From DASYYE01 sp035946955 (lineage in GTDB: Bacteria; Actinomycetota; Actinomycetes; Streptosporangiales; Streptosporangiaceae), in assembly GCA_035946955.1 (NCBI GenBank), contig DASYYE010000299.1, positions 1-13,614 of the forward strand: a stretch of DNA of 13,614 nt, written 5' to 3'. The position numbers and the translations under genes were made by a program. Positions within the stretch are counted from its first letter, which is position 1, and the number at the start of each line of letters is the position of its first letter. Of this stretch, positions 1-7,387 are shown one piece after another. The notes under the pieces were generated by a model, which was given only the letters and a program-made list of their open reading frames with translations, made no database searches and was not told where the DNA came from.

Positions 1-1101
1 CGGGGGTGGGCCGAGATCGAGGTGCCGGAGTGGCTGTTCGACCTCGACTACCCCGGTCAGTTCCTGCGCCGGATCAAGAACGTGACGCTGACCATCCCAT
101 GTGTTGTCGGCCCCTACACCGGCGTGCACGCCAAGCTCACCCTCCTCGGCAGCAGCACGCGCGTCGACCCGAGGCTGGCCGGGCCGGCCGGGCGCTGCTG
201 CGGCGAACGGCGCGGACACGGCTGCGGCTGTGGCGGCCCGTGCCGCTGCCGGGAGGAGTGTGGCCGCTGTGGCTGTGGACACGAGGAGCCGCCCGGGGGC
301 TACCTGGCGCTGCCCGGTGACCCGCGTATCGTGCGCGAGTACGCGGCGACCGAGGCGATCGCGACCTCCAGCGGCCAAAATGACAGTGGCATGTTCGAGC
401 TCAGCTTCCGTGACGAGCGTTACCTGCCGTTCGAGTTCGCGGGCGCGGTCAGCCGCTGGCGGATCGAACTGCCGCCGGAGAACAACTTCTTCGACCTCGA
501 CACCGTGACAGACGTCGTGCTGCACCTGAACTACACCGCCCGGGAGGGCGGTGAGGCGCTGCGGCGTGCCGCAAGCGAGCAGGCGCAGCAGCACCTGCCT
601 GGCGGAGGCGTCCGCCTGTTCGACGTCCGTCATGACCTGCCGGACGCCTGGGCGAGGCTCACCCACCCTGCCCCCGCCCGCCGCGACCCGGACCGCTGCG
701 ACCCGGACCGTGAGCCTGGCGGGCGGGACGCGCGGCTGGTGCTGCGGCTGGGCCGGGAGCACTTCCCGTACCTGCCCTGCGGACGCGACATCCAGGTCTG
801 CCAGCTCGGCTTGTACGTGGCGGTCCGCGACCCAGACTGCCACGCAAGCCTGTCCGCACGGTTCGTGGCCGAGCACGACAGCGGCCATGGGCCGGATGAG
901 GAGTGCCAGTGCGAGGGAACCCAGGTGGAATGCATGGTGACCCCCGGCTGCCCGGTGCTGTACCACGGAGTGCTCGACAGGGAGTTCCCTGTCCTGCGCC
1001 GTGGCGAGCCGTGTGACCTCGGTGAGCTGGTGTTCGACCTCCCCGCCGGCCAGGTGGCGGACGTGTTCGTGGTCTGTGGCTACCGGGCCACGTGCCGGTG
1101 A
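1..1101 (+). CDS. Tc toxin A-subunit (TcA), C-terminal part, 5' end outside window
   Basis: The frame is open from base 1 and encodes sensible family sequence before the first GTG (22), so the gene starts upstream; 366 residues are visible. The segment reading EWLFDLDYPGQFLRRIK, then GPYTGV, then SGQNDSGMFELSFRDERYLP and DVVLHLNYTA is what I recognise as the TcB-binding region of TcA toxin subunits (insecticidal TcdA-like, 'neuraminidase-like' annotated proteins). TcA forms the pentameric pore that injects the TcB/TcC cocoon cargo. A further beta-rich tail ends in DVFVVCGY. Two oddities: a Cys/Gly-rich insert (bases 196-276, 9 Cys in 27 residues) interrupts the segment between GSSTRVDPR and the GDPRIVREY part, and about 11 more Cys lie in the tail. 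No signal peptide can be judged. A DUF72 gene follows 32 nt later; no TcB or TcC gene lies downstream in this window. Family assignment is from remembered motifs, not a search. Confidence 0.82.
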   Translation, partial: RGWAEIEVPEWLFDLDYPGQFLRRIKNVTLTIPCVVGPYTGVHAKLTLLGSSTRVDPRLAGPAGRCCGERRGHGCGCGGPCRCREECGRCGCGHEEPPGGYLALPGDPRIVREYAATEAIATSSGQNDSGMFELSFRDERYLPFEFAGAVSRWRIELPPENNFFDLDTVTDVVLHLNYTAREGGEALRRAASEQAQQHLPGGGVRLFDVRHDLPDAWARLTHPAPARRDPDRCDPDREPGGRDARLVLRLGREHFPYLPCGRDIQVCQLGLYVAVRDPDCHASLSARFVAEHDSGHGPDEECQCEGTQVECMVTPGCPVLYHGVLDREFPVLRRGEPCDLGELVFDLPAGQVADVFVVCGYRATCR

Positions 1102-1133
1102 GCGGGGGCGTGCTGGCCGGGTAGGACGGGAGC

Positions 1134-1943
1134 GTGCCCCTTTACGTCGGCACTTCCGGGTGGGACTACCGCGACTGGCGGGGCGTGTTCTACCCGCCGA
1201 AGGTGCCTGCCCGCCGCTGGCTCGAGTACTACGCCGAGAACTACGCCACCGTCGAGAACAACGGCACGTTCTACCGGCTCCCCTCCGCCGAGACGTTCAC
1301 CGGCTGGCGGGCCAGGCTCCCGGAAGGGTTCGTCATGGCCATCAAGGCCAGCCGGTACCTCACCCACGTCCGGCGGCTGCGCGACCCCGCGCAGCCCGTG
1401 GCCAGGCTGATGACAGCCGCCGCCGGCCTGGGGAGCCGGCTCGGCCCGGTACTGCTGCAGCTCCCGCCCACGCTTACCGCCGACCCAGACCTCCTCGATG
1501 CCTGCCTTGCCGAGTTTGCCAAAACCCACGACAACGCGGGCCGGCCAGGTACTGCGAACGCCGTCCGCATCGTGGTCGAACCACGCCACCCCTCGTGGTG
1601 GGACGCAAGCGTCCAGGAGGTGCTGAGCTCCCACGGTGCCGCGCTGTGCTGGGCGGACCGGCTGGGGGAGGCGGTGACGCCACTGTGGCGGCCGGCCGGC
1701 TGGGGTTACCTGCGCCTGCACGAGGGCACCGCCCAGCCGTGGCCCCGCTATGACGCCGCCACCCTGCGGTCGTGGGTGAGCCGCATCGCGGAGCGCTGGC
1801 CGGACGGACAGGACGTGTACGTGTACTTCAACAACGACCCGGGCGGCGCGGCCGTGGCCGACTCAGCTGCCTTCGCGGCCCTGGCCACCGACGCCGGGCT
1901 CACTGCGACCCGGGCGCCAGCGCTGCCAGGGCCTGCGGTGTGA
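1134..1943 (+). CDS. DUF72 (YecE-like) family protein
   Basis: A 269-residue protein with the DUF72 signature: N-terminal YVGTSGWDYRDWRG (residues 4-17), YPPKVPARRWLEYY, the ENNGTFYRLP segment (41-50), GFVMAIKASRYLTH (65-78), LLQLPPT, and the C-terminal YVYFNND strand (about 230-235). The family has a TIM-barrel-like fold; its biochemical role is unsettled, with links to metal clusters or nucleic acid proposed elsewhere. The GTG start at 1134 gives the family's usual N-terminus and has AGGACGG 4-5 nt upstream. It follows the TcA gene by 32 nt and could be read from the same transcript, but DUF72 is a widespread housekeeping-type family, so functional linkage to the toxin is not implied. The stop lies inside a hairpin. 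Nothing in the frame suggests damage. Confidence 0.93.
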   Translation: MPLYVGTSGWDYRDWRGVFYPPKVPARRWLEYYAENYATVENNGTFYRLPSAETFTGWRARLPEGFVMAIKASRYLTHVRRLRDPAQPVARLMTAAAGLGSRLGPVLLQLPPTLTADPDLLDACLAEFAKTHDNAGRPGTANAVRIVVEPRHPSWWDASVQEVLSSHGAALCWADRLGEAVTPLWRPAGWGYLRLHEGTAQPWPRYDAATLRSWVSRIAERWPDGQDVYVYFNNDPGGAAVADSAAFAALATDAGLTATRAPALPGPAV

Positions 1944-1958
1944 CACATGGCAGCGCTG
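1918..1958 (+). terminator. Hairpin at the end of the DUF72 gene
   Basis: An 11-bp perfect inverted repeat (CAGCGCTGCCA at 1918-1928, complement at 1948-1958) with a 19-nt loop spans the DUF72 stop codon. No U-tract follows, which is common for actinomycete terminators. It probably ends the rightward TcA-DUF72 transcription; strength is not predictable by eye. Confidence 0.5.
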
Positions 1959-2066
1959 CGACGGTAAAGGTTGCGTCCGGGCGTGGCCGATACCGGTCAC
2001 GAAACTTACCAACGCTTGGGGTATGACCAGCCGTGAAAAGGGCAGAATGGCAATCGCCACCCATTT

Positions 2067-2075
2067 GAGGAAAGG
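2067..2075 (+). promoter_or_regulatory. Strong Shine-Dalgarno of the RsbW-like gene
   Basis: GAGGAAAGG ends 6 nt before ATG 2082 and fixes that start. The 138 nt between the DUF72 stop and this ATG also hold a GGGTAT element (2019-2024) resembling the -10 of SigB/SigF-type stress promoters, but I found no convincing matching -35. Confidence 0.7.
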
Positions 2076-2081
2076 CCACTA

Positions 2082-2546
2082 ATGCGGGAGTTAGCGAGCG
2101 ACACCGCCAACGTCAGCATGTTGACCGACCCCCCGCCCAGTGGCTGTTGCCGTACTTTCCCCGCAACACCAGAACATGTCGGTCAGGCGCGCCGGGCCCT
2201 GGCGGTCCTGCTGGATGGCTCCTCACTGACCGAGGACGCCACTGTCTGCCTCTCGGAGCTGGTCACCAACTCCATTGAGCACAGCAATTCGCGCCAGCCA
2301 GGCGGCCAGTTCACCGTGTGCGCGACGCTGGCTGGCGGATGGCTGCGGGTCGAGGTCGAGGACCAGGGCGGACTTTGGCTGCCGCGGCCTCAGGGGACCG
2401 ACGGCCCGCGGGGCCGTGGACTGCGCATCGTGGAGGCGCTGTCACTCGCCTGGGGCAGGTCCGGCGGCGGCACCGGGTCACGGACCGTCTGGTTCGAGAT
2501 GCACGAAGACCCGAACGGGAGTCTTGGTCCCTGGCGGAGTGCCTAG
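2082..2546 (+). CDS. RsbW/SpoIIAB-like ATP-binding protein (HATPase_c_2)
   Basis: A 154-residue GHKL-type ATP-binding protein without sensor or dimerisation domains. The N-box is LSELVTNSIEH with Glu59 and Asn63, the G1 box is VEDQGG (Asp94-x-Gly96), and the G2 box is RGRGLRIVEAL (Gly111-x-Gly113). The first 20 residues are a low-complexity leader; the fold begins at CCRTFPATPEHVGQARR. Family members either act as anti-sigma kinases that phosphorylate anti-anti-sigma (STAS) partners or serve as stand-alone regulators, very numerous in actinomycetes. No sigma factor or STAS gene is adjacent, so the partner is unknown. It is preceded by a 138-nt promoter-sized gap and converges with the LLM oxidoreductase gene, leaving only 3 nt between the two stops with no room for a terminator. 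Confidence 0.92.
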   Translation: MRELASDTANVSMLTDPPPSGCCRTFPATPEHVGQARRALAVLLDGSSLTEDATVCLSELVTNSIEHSNSRQPGGQFTVCATLAGGWLRVEVEDQGGLWLPRPQGTDGPRGRGLRIVEALSLAWGRSGGGTGSRTVWFEMHEDPNGSLGPWRSA

Positions 2547-2549
2547 GTT

Positions 2550-3422
2550 TCAGAATTTCTCGACGGCGGGGATGACGCGTTCGGCCATCAGTTCTATCGG
2601 CCGTATGGTGCCGACCCGGGCCAGCGTGCCGTGCCCGACCACGAAACCAAGCTCGGCCAGTTCATGCAGGTGCTCGATGGTCTGCTCCACCCGCTCACCG
2701 TTCTCGCCGAGGTCGTAGCGCACCTGAACGGTCTTCTCGATCGTGTCGTAGTCCCGCCCTTCGGCGGCGCAGTGCTCGCGCAGCACCTCGAGCTTGTGCG
2801 CAGCCTCCGGGATGTCGAAGATGTTGCAGGCGTCGGCGTAGCGGGCCACCAGGGGCAGCGTCTTGCGCTCGCCGGAGCCGCCGATGAGGATCGGCGGGTG
2901 CGGCCTGGTCAGCGCCTGGGGTGAGTTGAGCGTGCGGCCCAGGTGGTAGTGCTTGCCCTCGAACGGCAGGTCGTCGCCGCTCCACATCTGCAGGCAGATC
3001 CGCAGCGTCTCCTCGAGCCGTTCGTAGCGCTCGGCGAGCGGCGGGAAGAACAGGCCCAGCCCCCGGGCCTCCTCCTCGTTCCAGGCCGCCCCGATACCCA
3101 GCATCGCGCGCCCGCCGGACAGCACGTCCAGCGTGGTGACCGCCTTGGCCAGCAGCCCCGGCTCGCGGTAGACCACCGCGGTCACGACCGTGAGCAGCTT
3201 GACCCGGCTGGTCACCCCGGCCAGGAAGCCCAGGGTGTTGTAGGCCTCGAGCATCTCGTGCTCGGGCGGGCCCAGGTGCCCGATCTGCCACACGTGGTCC
3301 ATGACGCTGATCCGGTCCACCCCCGCGTCCTCGGCGAGCCGGGCCACCTCAATGAGCCGCGGGCGCAGGGCGGGTGCCCCGCCACCCCAGGTGAAGTCCG
3401 CGATATGCAGGCCAACCTTCAT
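2550..3422 (-). CDS. LLM-class F420-dependent oxidoreductase
   Basis: A 290-residue protein of the bacterial luciferase-like monooxygenase fold (TIM barrel), F420-dependent actinobacterial type. Visible signatures are MKVGLHIADFTWGG at the N-terminus, ARLAEDAGVDRISVMDHVWQ (early barrel, cofactor side), TVVYRxPGLLAKAVTTLDVLSGGR, LGIGAAWNEEEARGLGL (105-125 region), RLEETLRICLQMW, and PPILIGGSGERKTLPLVARYAD. This family usually transfers hydride between reduced F420 (or FMN) and an organic substrate; the substrate cannot be told from sequence. ATG 3422 has AGAGAGGAG (complement of 3430-3438) upstream, a strong ribosome site. It has its own leader downstream of a strong hairpin that closes the DUF4191 unit, so it is probably transcribed independently. 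The stop lies 3 nt from the convergent RsbW-like gene. Confidence 0.93.
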   Translation of the reverse strand: MKVGLHIADFTWGGGAPALRPRLIEVARLAEDAGVDRISVMDHVWQIGHLGPPEHEMLEAYNTLGFLAGVTSRVKLLTVVTAVVYREPGLLAKAVTTLDVLSGGRAMLGIGAAWNEEEARGLGLFFPPLAERYERLEETLRICLQMWSGDDLPFEGKHYHLGRTLNSPQALTRPHPPILIGGSGERKTLPLVARYADACNIFDIPEAAHKLEVLREHCAAEGRDYDTIEKTVQVRYDLGENGERVEQTIEHLHELAELGFVVGHGTLARVGTIRPIELMAERVIPAVEKF

Positions 3423-3515
3423 TCCGCTGCTCCTCTCTGCCAGCCCGGACTGCCCTCCGGGTCGCTACCCCAGCGCCACGCTCGTACTCGCGGCGGCTGT
3501 GGACAACCAACAGCA

Positions 3516-3553
3516 GTTCAGTTCTTCCCCCGCCCAGGGGGGAAGAACTGAAC
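3516..3553 (-). terminator. Perfect 16-bp hairpin terminator
   Basis: GTTCAGTTCTTCCCCC (3516-3531) pairs perfectly with 3538-3553 across a 6-nt loop. It lies 23 nt past the DUF4191 stop (leftward) and before the LLM oxidoreductase gene, so it should end the lipA-DUF4191 transcript. The symmetric arms would also work for rightward transcripts. No poly-U tract is present. Confidence 0.82.
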
Positions 3554-3576
3554 GGATCATGACAGGGCCAGCGTGG

Positions 3577-4287
3577 TCAGCGGAAGCGGGGACGCGGGGG
3601 TTTGGGCATGCGGCCGGTCTTGGGCATCGGGCCCTTGGGGCCCTGGAGTGTCTGGGGCAGTGCCTTGAGCCGGTAGTTCAGTTCCGCGACCGCCTGGCCC
3701 TTGAGGTTGCGGGGCAGGCGCATCAGCTTGCGCTGGATCTGGCGGATCGGGATCTGGCCTTCTTCGTTGCCCACCTGGAAGTCATAGATCGGCGTGTCGT
3801 AGGCGACCCGGGAGACACGCTTCTTCTCCGCCGCGAGCAGCCCCGGCAGCCGGCTCGGGGCGCCCTCCCCGATCAGCACCACGCCGGGCTTGCCGACCGC
3901 GCGGTGCACCACGTCGAGGTTCCGGTTCGCCGACACGGCAGGGGTGACCGTCCAGCCGCCCCGCATCCCCTGCAAGATGGCGGCTGCCGCGCCCGGCTGG
4001 CCCTCGACCGCCGCGTACTGGGCGGACTGGGAGAAGCGCCCGAACAGGAGCAGGATCGTGAGGATGCACAGCAGCACGCCCAGCGGTATCAGCAGCGGTG
4101 CCAGCCCGGTCAGCAGGCCGATCACGACCAGGACGGCCAGGACAGCGACCCCGCTCCCGACGACGATGGGCAGTGCCCGGGGGTTCTGCTTGCGGACCAT
4201 CCCGGCCACGAGCCGAATCTGCTGTACGCGGCTCATGCTGGCCGGGTCAGCGGGGAGGTTCCCGGGTCCACCGGGCTTGTTCGCCAT
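3577..4287 (-). CDS. DUF4191 family integral membrane protein
   Basis: A 236-residue actinobacterial membrane protein of the DUF4191 family, which commonly sits beside lipA. Layout: short basic cytosolic N-terminus with SRVQQIRLVAGMVRKQNP (19-36), two closely spaced transmembrane helices (about 40-61 and 63-84), the conserved GRFSQSAQYAAVEGQPGAAA segment (83-102), then a soluble domain with RGGWTVTPAVSANRNLDVVHRAVGKPGVVLIGEG (109-142) and a Pro/Arg-rich tail (KPPRPRFR). Biochemical role unknown. ATG 4287 was chosen because it gives a normal family N-terminus; an open extension to 4503 would overlap lipA with non-family sequence and is rejected. No Shine-Dalgarno precedes 4287 on this strand, so translation may be leaderless or weak; an internal ATG at residue 18 is an alternative. 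It lies 70 nt downstream of lipA, probably in one unit. Confidence 0.88.
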   Translation of the reverse strand: MANKPGGPGNLPADPASMSRVQQIRLVAGMVRKQNPRALPIVVGSGVAVLAVLVVIGLLTGLAPLLIPLGVLLCILTILLLFGRFSQSAQYAAVEGQPGAAAAILQGMRGGWTVTPAVSANRNLDVVHRAVGKPGVVLIGEGAPSRLPGLLAAEKKRVSRVAYDTPIYDFQVGNEEGQIPIRQIQRKLMRLPRNLKGQAVAELNYRLKALPQTLQGPKGPMPKTGRMPKPPRPRFR

Positions 4288-4357
4288 GCAAGGGAGGATA
4301 TGAGCAGCAGGGCGTGAGAGTGAAGCCGGGCCGCAGCGCCCGGAGCACGTTTGTGCC

Positions 4358-5317
4358 CTATGTGCCCTGGGCGGCCACCCGGCCGTCCTCGCCGCCTGCC
4401 CGGCGCGCCAGGGCTTCCCGGTACAGCCGGCCCGCGCGGTAAGAGGAACGGACCAGCGGGCCGGACATGACCCCGGCGAAACCCAGCCGCAGCGCCTCTT
4501 CACGCCAGGTCACAAACTCCTCTGGAGGGACCCACCGCTCGACCGGGTGGTGGCGGGCCGAGGGGCGCAGGTACTGGGTCACCGTGAGCAGCTCACAGCC
4601 CACGTCGCGCAGGTCGGCCAGGGCCTCGCCGATCTCGTGCTGCTCCTCACCAAGGCCCAGGATCAGGTTGGACTTGGTCACCAGCCCGGCGTCGCGGGCC
4701 GCCTGCAGCACTTCGAGCGAGCGTCCGTACCGGAACCCGGGCCTGATCCGGCGGAAGATCCTCGGCACCGTCTCGATGTTGTGGGCGAGCACTTCGGGCC
4801 GGCTGGCGAACACGGCCGCGAGGCGTTCCGGCACCGCATTGAAGTCCGGGACCAGCAGCTCCACACCACAGCCCGGCACGGCCGCGTGGATCTCCACACA
4901 CGTCTGGCCGTACAGCCAGGCGCCGCCGTCGGGCAGGTCGTCACGGGCCACACCCGTGACGGTCGCGTAACGCAGGCCCATCGTGGCCACCGACTCCGCG
5001 ACCCGGCGCGGCTCACCCTCGTCCAGGGGCTCCGGCTTCCCGGTGGCGATCTGGCAGAAGTCGCAGCGGCGGGTGCACTGCTCGCCGCCGATGAGGAACG
5101 TCGCCTCCCGGTCCTCCCAGCACTCGAAGATGTTGGGACAGCCCGCCTCCTCGCACACCGTGTGCAGCCCGGCGCGGTGCACCAGGTCCTTGAGTGCGGT
5201 ATATTCCGGCCCGGTCCGCATCCGGGTCTTGATCCACGGCGGTTTGCGCTCGATCGGAGTCTGCCCGTTGCGGGCCTCGATCCGGAGCAGCCTGCGCCCC
5301 TCGGGAGCTAGTACCAC
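4358..5317 (-). CDS. lipA: Lipoyl synthase (radical SAM)
   Basis: A 319-residue lipoyl synthase. It inserts two sulfurs into protein-bound octanoyl groups to give the lipoyl cofactor of pyruvate and 2-oxoglutarate dehydrogenases and the glycine cleavage H protein. Auxiliary-cluster cysteines are in CEEAGCPNIFEC (Cys55, 60, 66); the radical SAM cluster is CTRRCDFC (Cys81, 85, 88). The C-terminal RSSY motif (about 290-293) supplies the serine that ligates the auxiliary cluster. Other family blocks include TGVARDDLPDGGAWLY, HNIETVPR, RPGFRYGRSL and TQYLRPSARHHPVERWV. Length is normal. The GTG at 5317 gives the expected VLAPEGRRLLRIEARN start; the upstream ribosome site is poor. lipB, often next to lipA in actinobacteria, is absent from this window. 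The YbjQ gene is divergent, 90 nt away; DUF4191 follows downstream. Confidence 0.97.
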   Translation of the reverse strand: MVLAPEGRRLLRIEARNGQTPIERKPPWIKTRMRTGPEYTALKDLVHRAGLHTVCEEAGCPNIFECWEDREATFLIGGEQCTRRCDFCQIATGKPEPLDEGEPRRVAESVATMGLRYATVTGVARDDLPDGGAWLYGQTCVEIHAAVPGCGVELLVPDFNAVPERLAAVFASRPEVLAHNIETVPRIFRRIRPGFRYGRSLEVLQAARDAGLVTKSNLILGLGEEQHEIGEALADLRDVGCELLTVTQYLRPSARHHPVERWVPPEEFVTWREEALRLGFAGVMSGPLVRSSYRAGRLYREALARRAGGEDGRVAAQGT

Positions 5318-5407
5318 GGCTCCAGATTACGTTCCCGGCTGCGCGATGCACCCGCACGGGCGGATGATGACGGCGAGAGGCGGTCACGGGCCGGGAAGGG
5401 GCATGCG

Positions 5408-5752
5408 ATGATCCTGTCCACCATGAACGACCTGCCGGGGTACGAGGTCACCGAGGTCCTCGGGGAGGTGTTCGGTATCACGGTGCGCTCGCGCAACGTG
5501 GGCGCCCAGTTCGGGGCTGGTCTCAAGGCGCTGGTGGGCGGCGAGTTGCGGGGCATGACCAAGATGCTGGCGCAGAGCCGGATCGAGGCGCAGGAGCGGC
5601 TGAGCGAAGCCGCCGCGGAAAAGGGCGCGGACGCCATCCTGGCCATGCGGTTCGACGCGAGCGAGTTCCAGGTCGGGCAGGAGATCTGCGCGTACGGCAC
5701 GGCTGTGAAGATCCGCAAACTGGGGCAGGAACAGCCCGCTGCGGGAGCCTGA
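5408..5752 (+). CDS. YbjQ/UPF0145 family protein
   Basis: A 114-residue protein matching the YbjQ (UPF0145, DUF74) family: LPGYEVTEVLGEVFGITVRSRNVG at the N-terminus, GGELRGMTKMLAQSRIEAQERLSEAAAEKGADAILAMRF in the centre, and a terminal YGTAVKI strand. The family has a small pentamer-forming fold annotated as 'heavy-metal-binding' by analogy; real function is unproven. No cysteine-rich metal site is visible (only one Cys, near residue 94). ATG 5408 has GGAAGGGG (about 5395-5402) upstream. It is divergent from lipA and 49 nt upstream of hisS, so it may share a transcript with hisS. Length and frame are normal. Confidence 0.92.
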   Translation: MILSTMNDLPGYEVTEVLGEVFGITVRSRNVGAQFGAGLKALVGGELRGMTKMLAQSRIEAQERLSEAAAEKGADAILAMRFDASEFQVGQEICAYGTAVKIRKLGQEQPAAGA

Positions 5753-5801
5753 CCCGGATATCGATGTGACGGGGACGGCCTGAGTCGGGGAGCATAGGCG
5801 C

Positions 5802-7109
5802 ATGCCAATGCAGTTCGACCCCCCTTCGGGCACCCGTGACTTCCTTGCCGCCGAGTACGAGACCCGGGAGCGGGTCTTCGGCCACATCCGTTCGGTGTTC
5901 TCGCGCTACGGCTTCGAGCCGCTCGCGACCCCCGCGTTCGAGCGGCTGGATGTCCTCACGGGCAAGTACGGCGACGAGGGCGACAAGCTCATCTTCAAGA
6001 TCCTGCGCCGCGGTGAGCACGAGGGGACCGGCGAGGCGGACCTGGCCCTGCGCTACGACCTCACCGTGCCGCTGGCGCGGGTCGCCGCCGCCTACGGCAG
6101 CCAGCTCCCCACTCCCTACAAGCGCTATGCCCTGGGCCCGGTGTGGCGGGCGGACCGCCCCGGTCACGGCCGCTACCGCGAGTTCACCCAGTGCGATGTG
6201 GACACCCTGGGCAGCGCCTCCCCGCTTGCCGACGCGGAGGTGCTGTGCGCGCAGCACGACGCGCTCGACGGGCTGGGGGTGGGGCCGTTCCGGTTCCTGC
6301 TCAACTCCCGCCGGGTGCTGATGGGGCTGCTCGAGGTATTCGGCGTCCCCACTGAGCTGGGGCCGGGTGTCCTCATCACGCTGGACAAGCTCGACAAGCT
6401 CCAGCCGGGCGAGGTCGTGGCGGAACTGTGTGAGCGTGGCCTGGCCCGGGATGGTGCGGCCGACCTGGTGGCCGTGATGACCGCCGACGACGCGGAGCAG
6501 CGGCTCCGCGACGCGCTCAAGGGGAGCGACGAAGGGGCGGCGGGCCTGGACGAGGTGGACGCGCTGCTGAGACTGGTGGCCGGGCAGGTGCCGCCCGGGC
6601 GGGTGGGGTTCGCGCCACGCCTCGTGCGCGGCCTGAGCTACTACACCGGCCCGATCTGGGAGGTGGTGGCTGACGGCGTGCCCGGCTCGATCGCCTCGGG
6701 TGGCCGCTACGACCACCTGATCGAGCAGCTGGGCGGCCCCGGCGTGCCCGCCACGGGAGGCTCCCTGGGCATCGAGCGCATCCTGCTGAGCATGCCGGAG
6801 CGCAGCGAGCGCCACACGCGGCTGGACGTGGCCGTCACAGTCATGGACCCGCGGTTCGCAGCCCGCAGCTTCGCGTTCGCCGCCGAAGCCCGCGGCGCTG
6901 GCCTGCGGGCGAGCGTCTACCTCGGCGCCTCCGGCAAGCTGGGCCGCCAGCTCAAGTGGGCCAGCGACCAGGGAGCCCGGTGGGCACTCATGTACGGCTC
7001 CGCCGAAGACGAGGCAGGGACTGTCACCGTCCGCGACATGACCACCGGCGAGCAGACGACGGTGCCCGTACCTGATCTGGCGGCCCACCTGGCCACGCTG
7101 GCCAGCTGA
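5802..7109 (+). CDS. hisS: Histidyl-tRNA synthetase
   Basis: A 435-residue class II histidyl-tRNA synthetase that charges tRNA-His. Blocks in order: PPSGTRDFL (7-15), GKYGDEGDKLIFKILRRGEH (54-73), ALRYDLTVPLAR (82-93), motif 2 GPVWRADRPGHGRYREFTQ (112-130), the histidine-binding RGLSYYTG (276-283), motif 3 GGSLGIERIL (319-328), then the C-terminal anticodon-binding domain (about 340-435). Two features set it apart from the usual bacterial enzyme: the eukaryote/Bacteroidetes-like GKYGDEGDKLIFKIL and GRYREFTQCDVD blocks, and Ser278 in RGLSYYTG where Asp is usual in most HisRS. This may be a second or lineage-specific HisRS, or the only one; the window cannot tell. ATG 5802 has GGGGAG 9 nt upstream; a second ATG lies at 5808. 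Confidence 0.95.
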   Translation: MPMQFDPPSGTRDFLAAEYETRERVFGHIRSVFSRYGFEPLATPAFERLDVLTGKYGDEGDKLIFKILRRGEHEGTGEADLALRYDLTVPLARVAAAYGSQLPTPYKRYALGPVWRADRPGHGRYREFTQCDVDTLGSASPLADAEVLCAQHDALDGLGVGPFRFLLNSRRVLMGLLEVFGVPTELGPGVLITLDKLDKLQPGEVVAELCERGLARDGAADLVAVMTADDAEQRLRDALKGSDEGAAGLDEVDALLRLVAGQVPPGRVGFAPRLVRGLSYYTGPIWEVVADGVPGSIASGGRYDHLIEQLGGPGVPATGGSLGIERILLSMPERSERHTRLDVAVTVMDPRFAARSFAFAAEARGAGLRASVYLGASGKLGRQLKWASDQGARWALMYGSAEDEAGTVTVRDMTTGEQTTVPVPDLAAHLATLAS

Positions 7110-7387
7110 CCAACCGGGCACTCCCACAGGTTCCGGTGAGTCCACGCGTGAGCCATCGCTGGCGGACCACACCTGCCTCTGCTCACCCAGTTCATTCAAT
7201 GGCCTCGGATTGAACACAAATGGTCTGGATGACATGACCCTCACATATGCCGTATTGGGGTTCCACCTGAGTCTTGAGCGAACCACCATTCATGCGGCGG
7301 ATGAGCGGACCGCGGGTACCCGCCGGGCACTCATGTACGGCGTGGCTGCCCGGGCGGGCGCGGTTGCGGGCGAAATTGCTGGCCCGG
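7110..7387. other. Intergenic stretch between hisS and the 13E12 remnant
   Basis: About 280 nt with no gene I can support. It contains a short inverted repeat TTCAAT/ATTGAA (7195-7200 and 7209-7214) and a 12-bp palindrome GCGGGTACCCGC (7312-7323). An open frame from 7274 runs into the 13E12 remnant in the same frame; whether it is the original N-terminus is uncertain. No clear hisS terminator was found. Confidence 0.4.

Noticed and set aside
4288..4503. N-terminal extension of the DUF4191 frame up to 4503.
   Set aside because: It overlaps the end of lipA, is Arg/Cys-rich and unlike the family; ATG 4287 gives a normal N-terminus.
5523..7289. A 588-codon minus-strand frame opposite hisS.
   Set aside because: It is the antisense shadow of GC-rich hisS and ybjQ codons, with low-complexity Arg/Ala/Pro composition and no domain.
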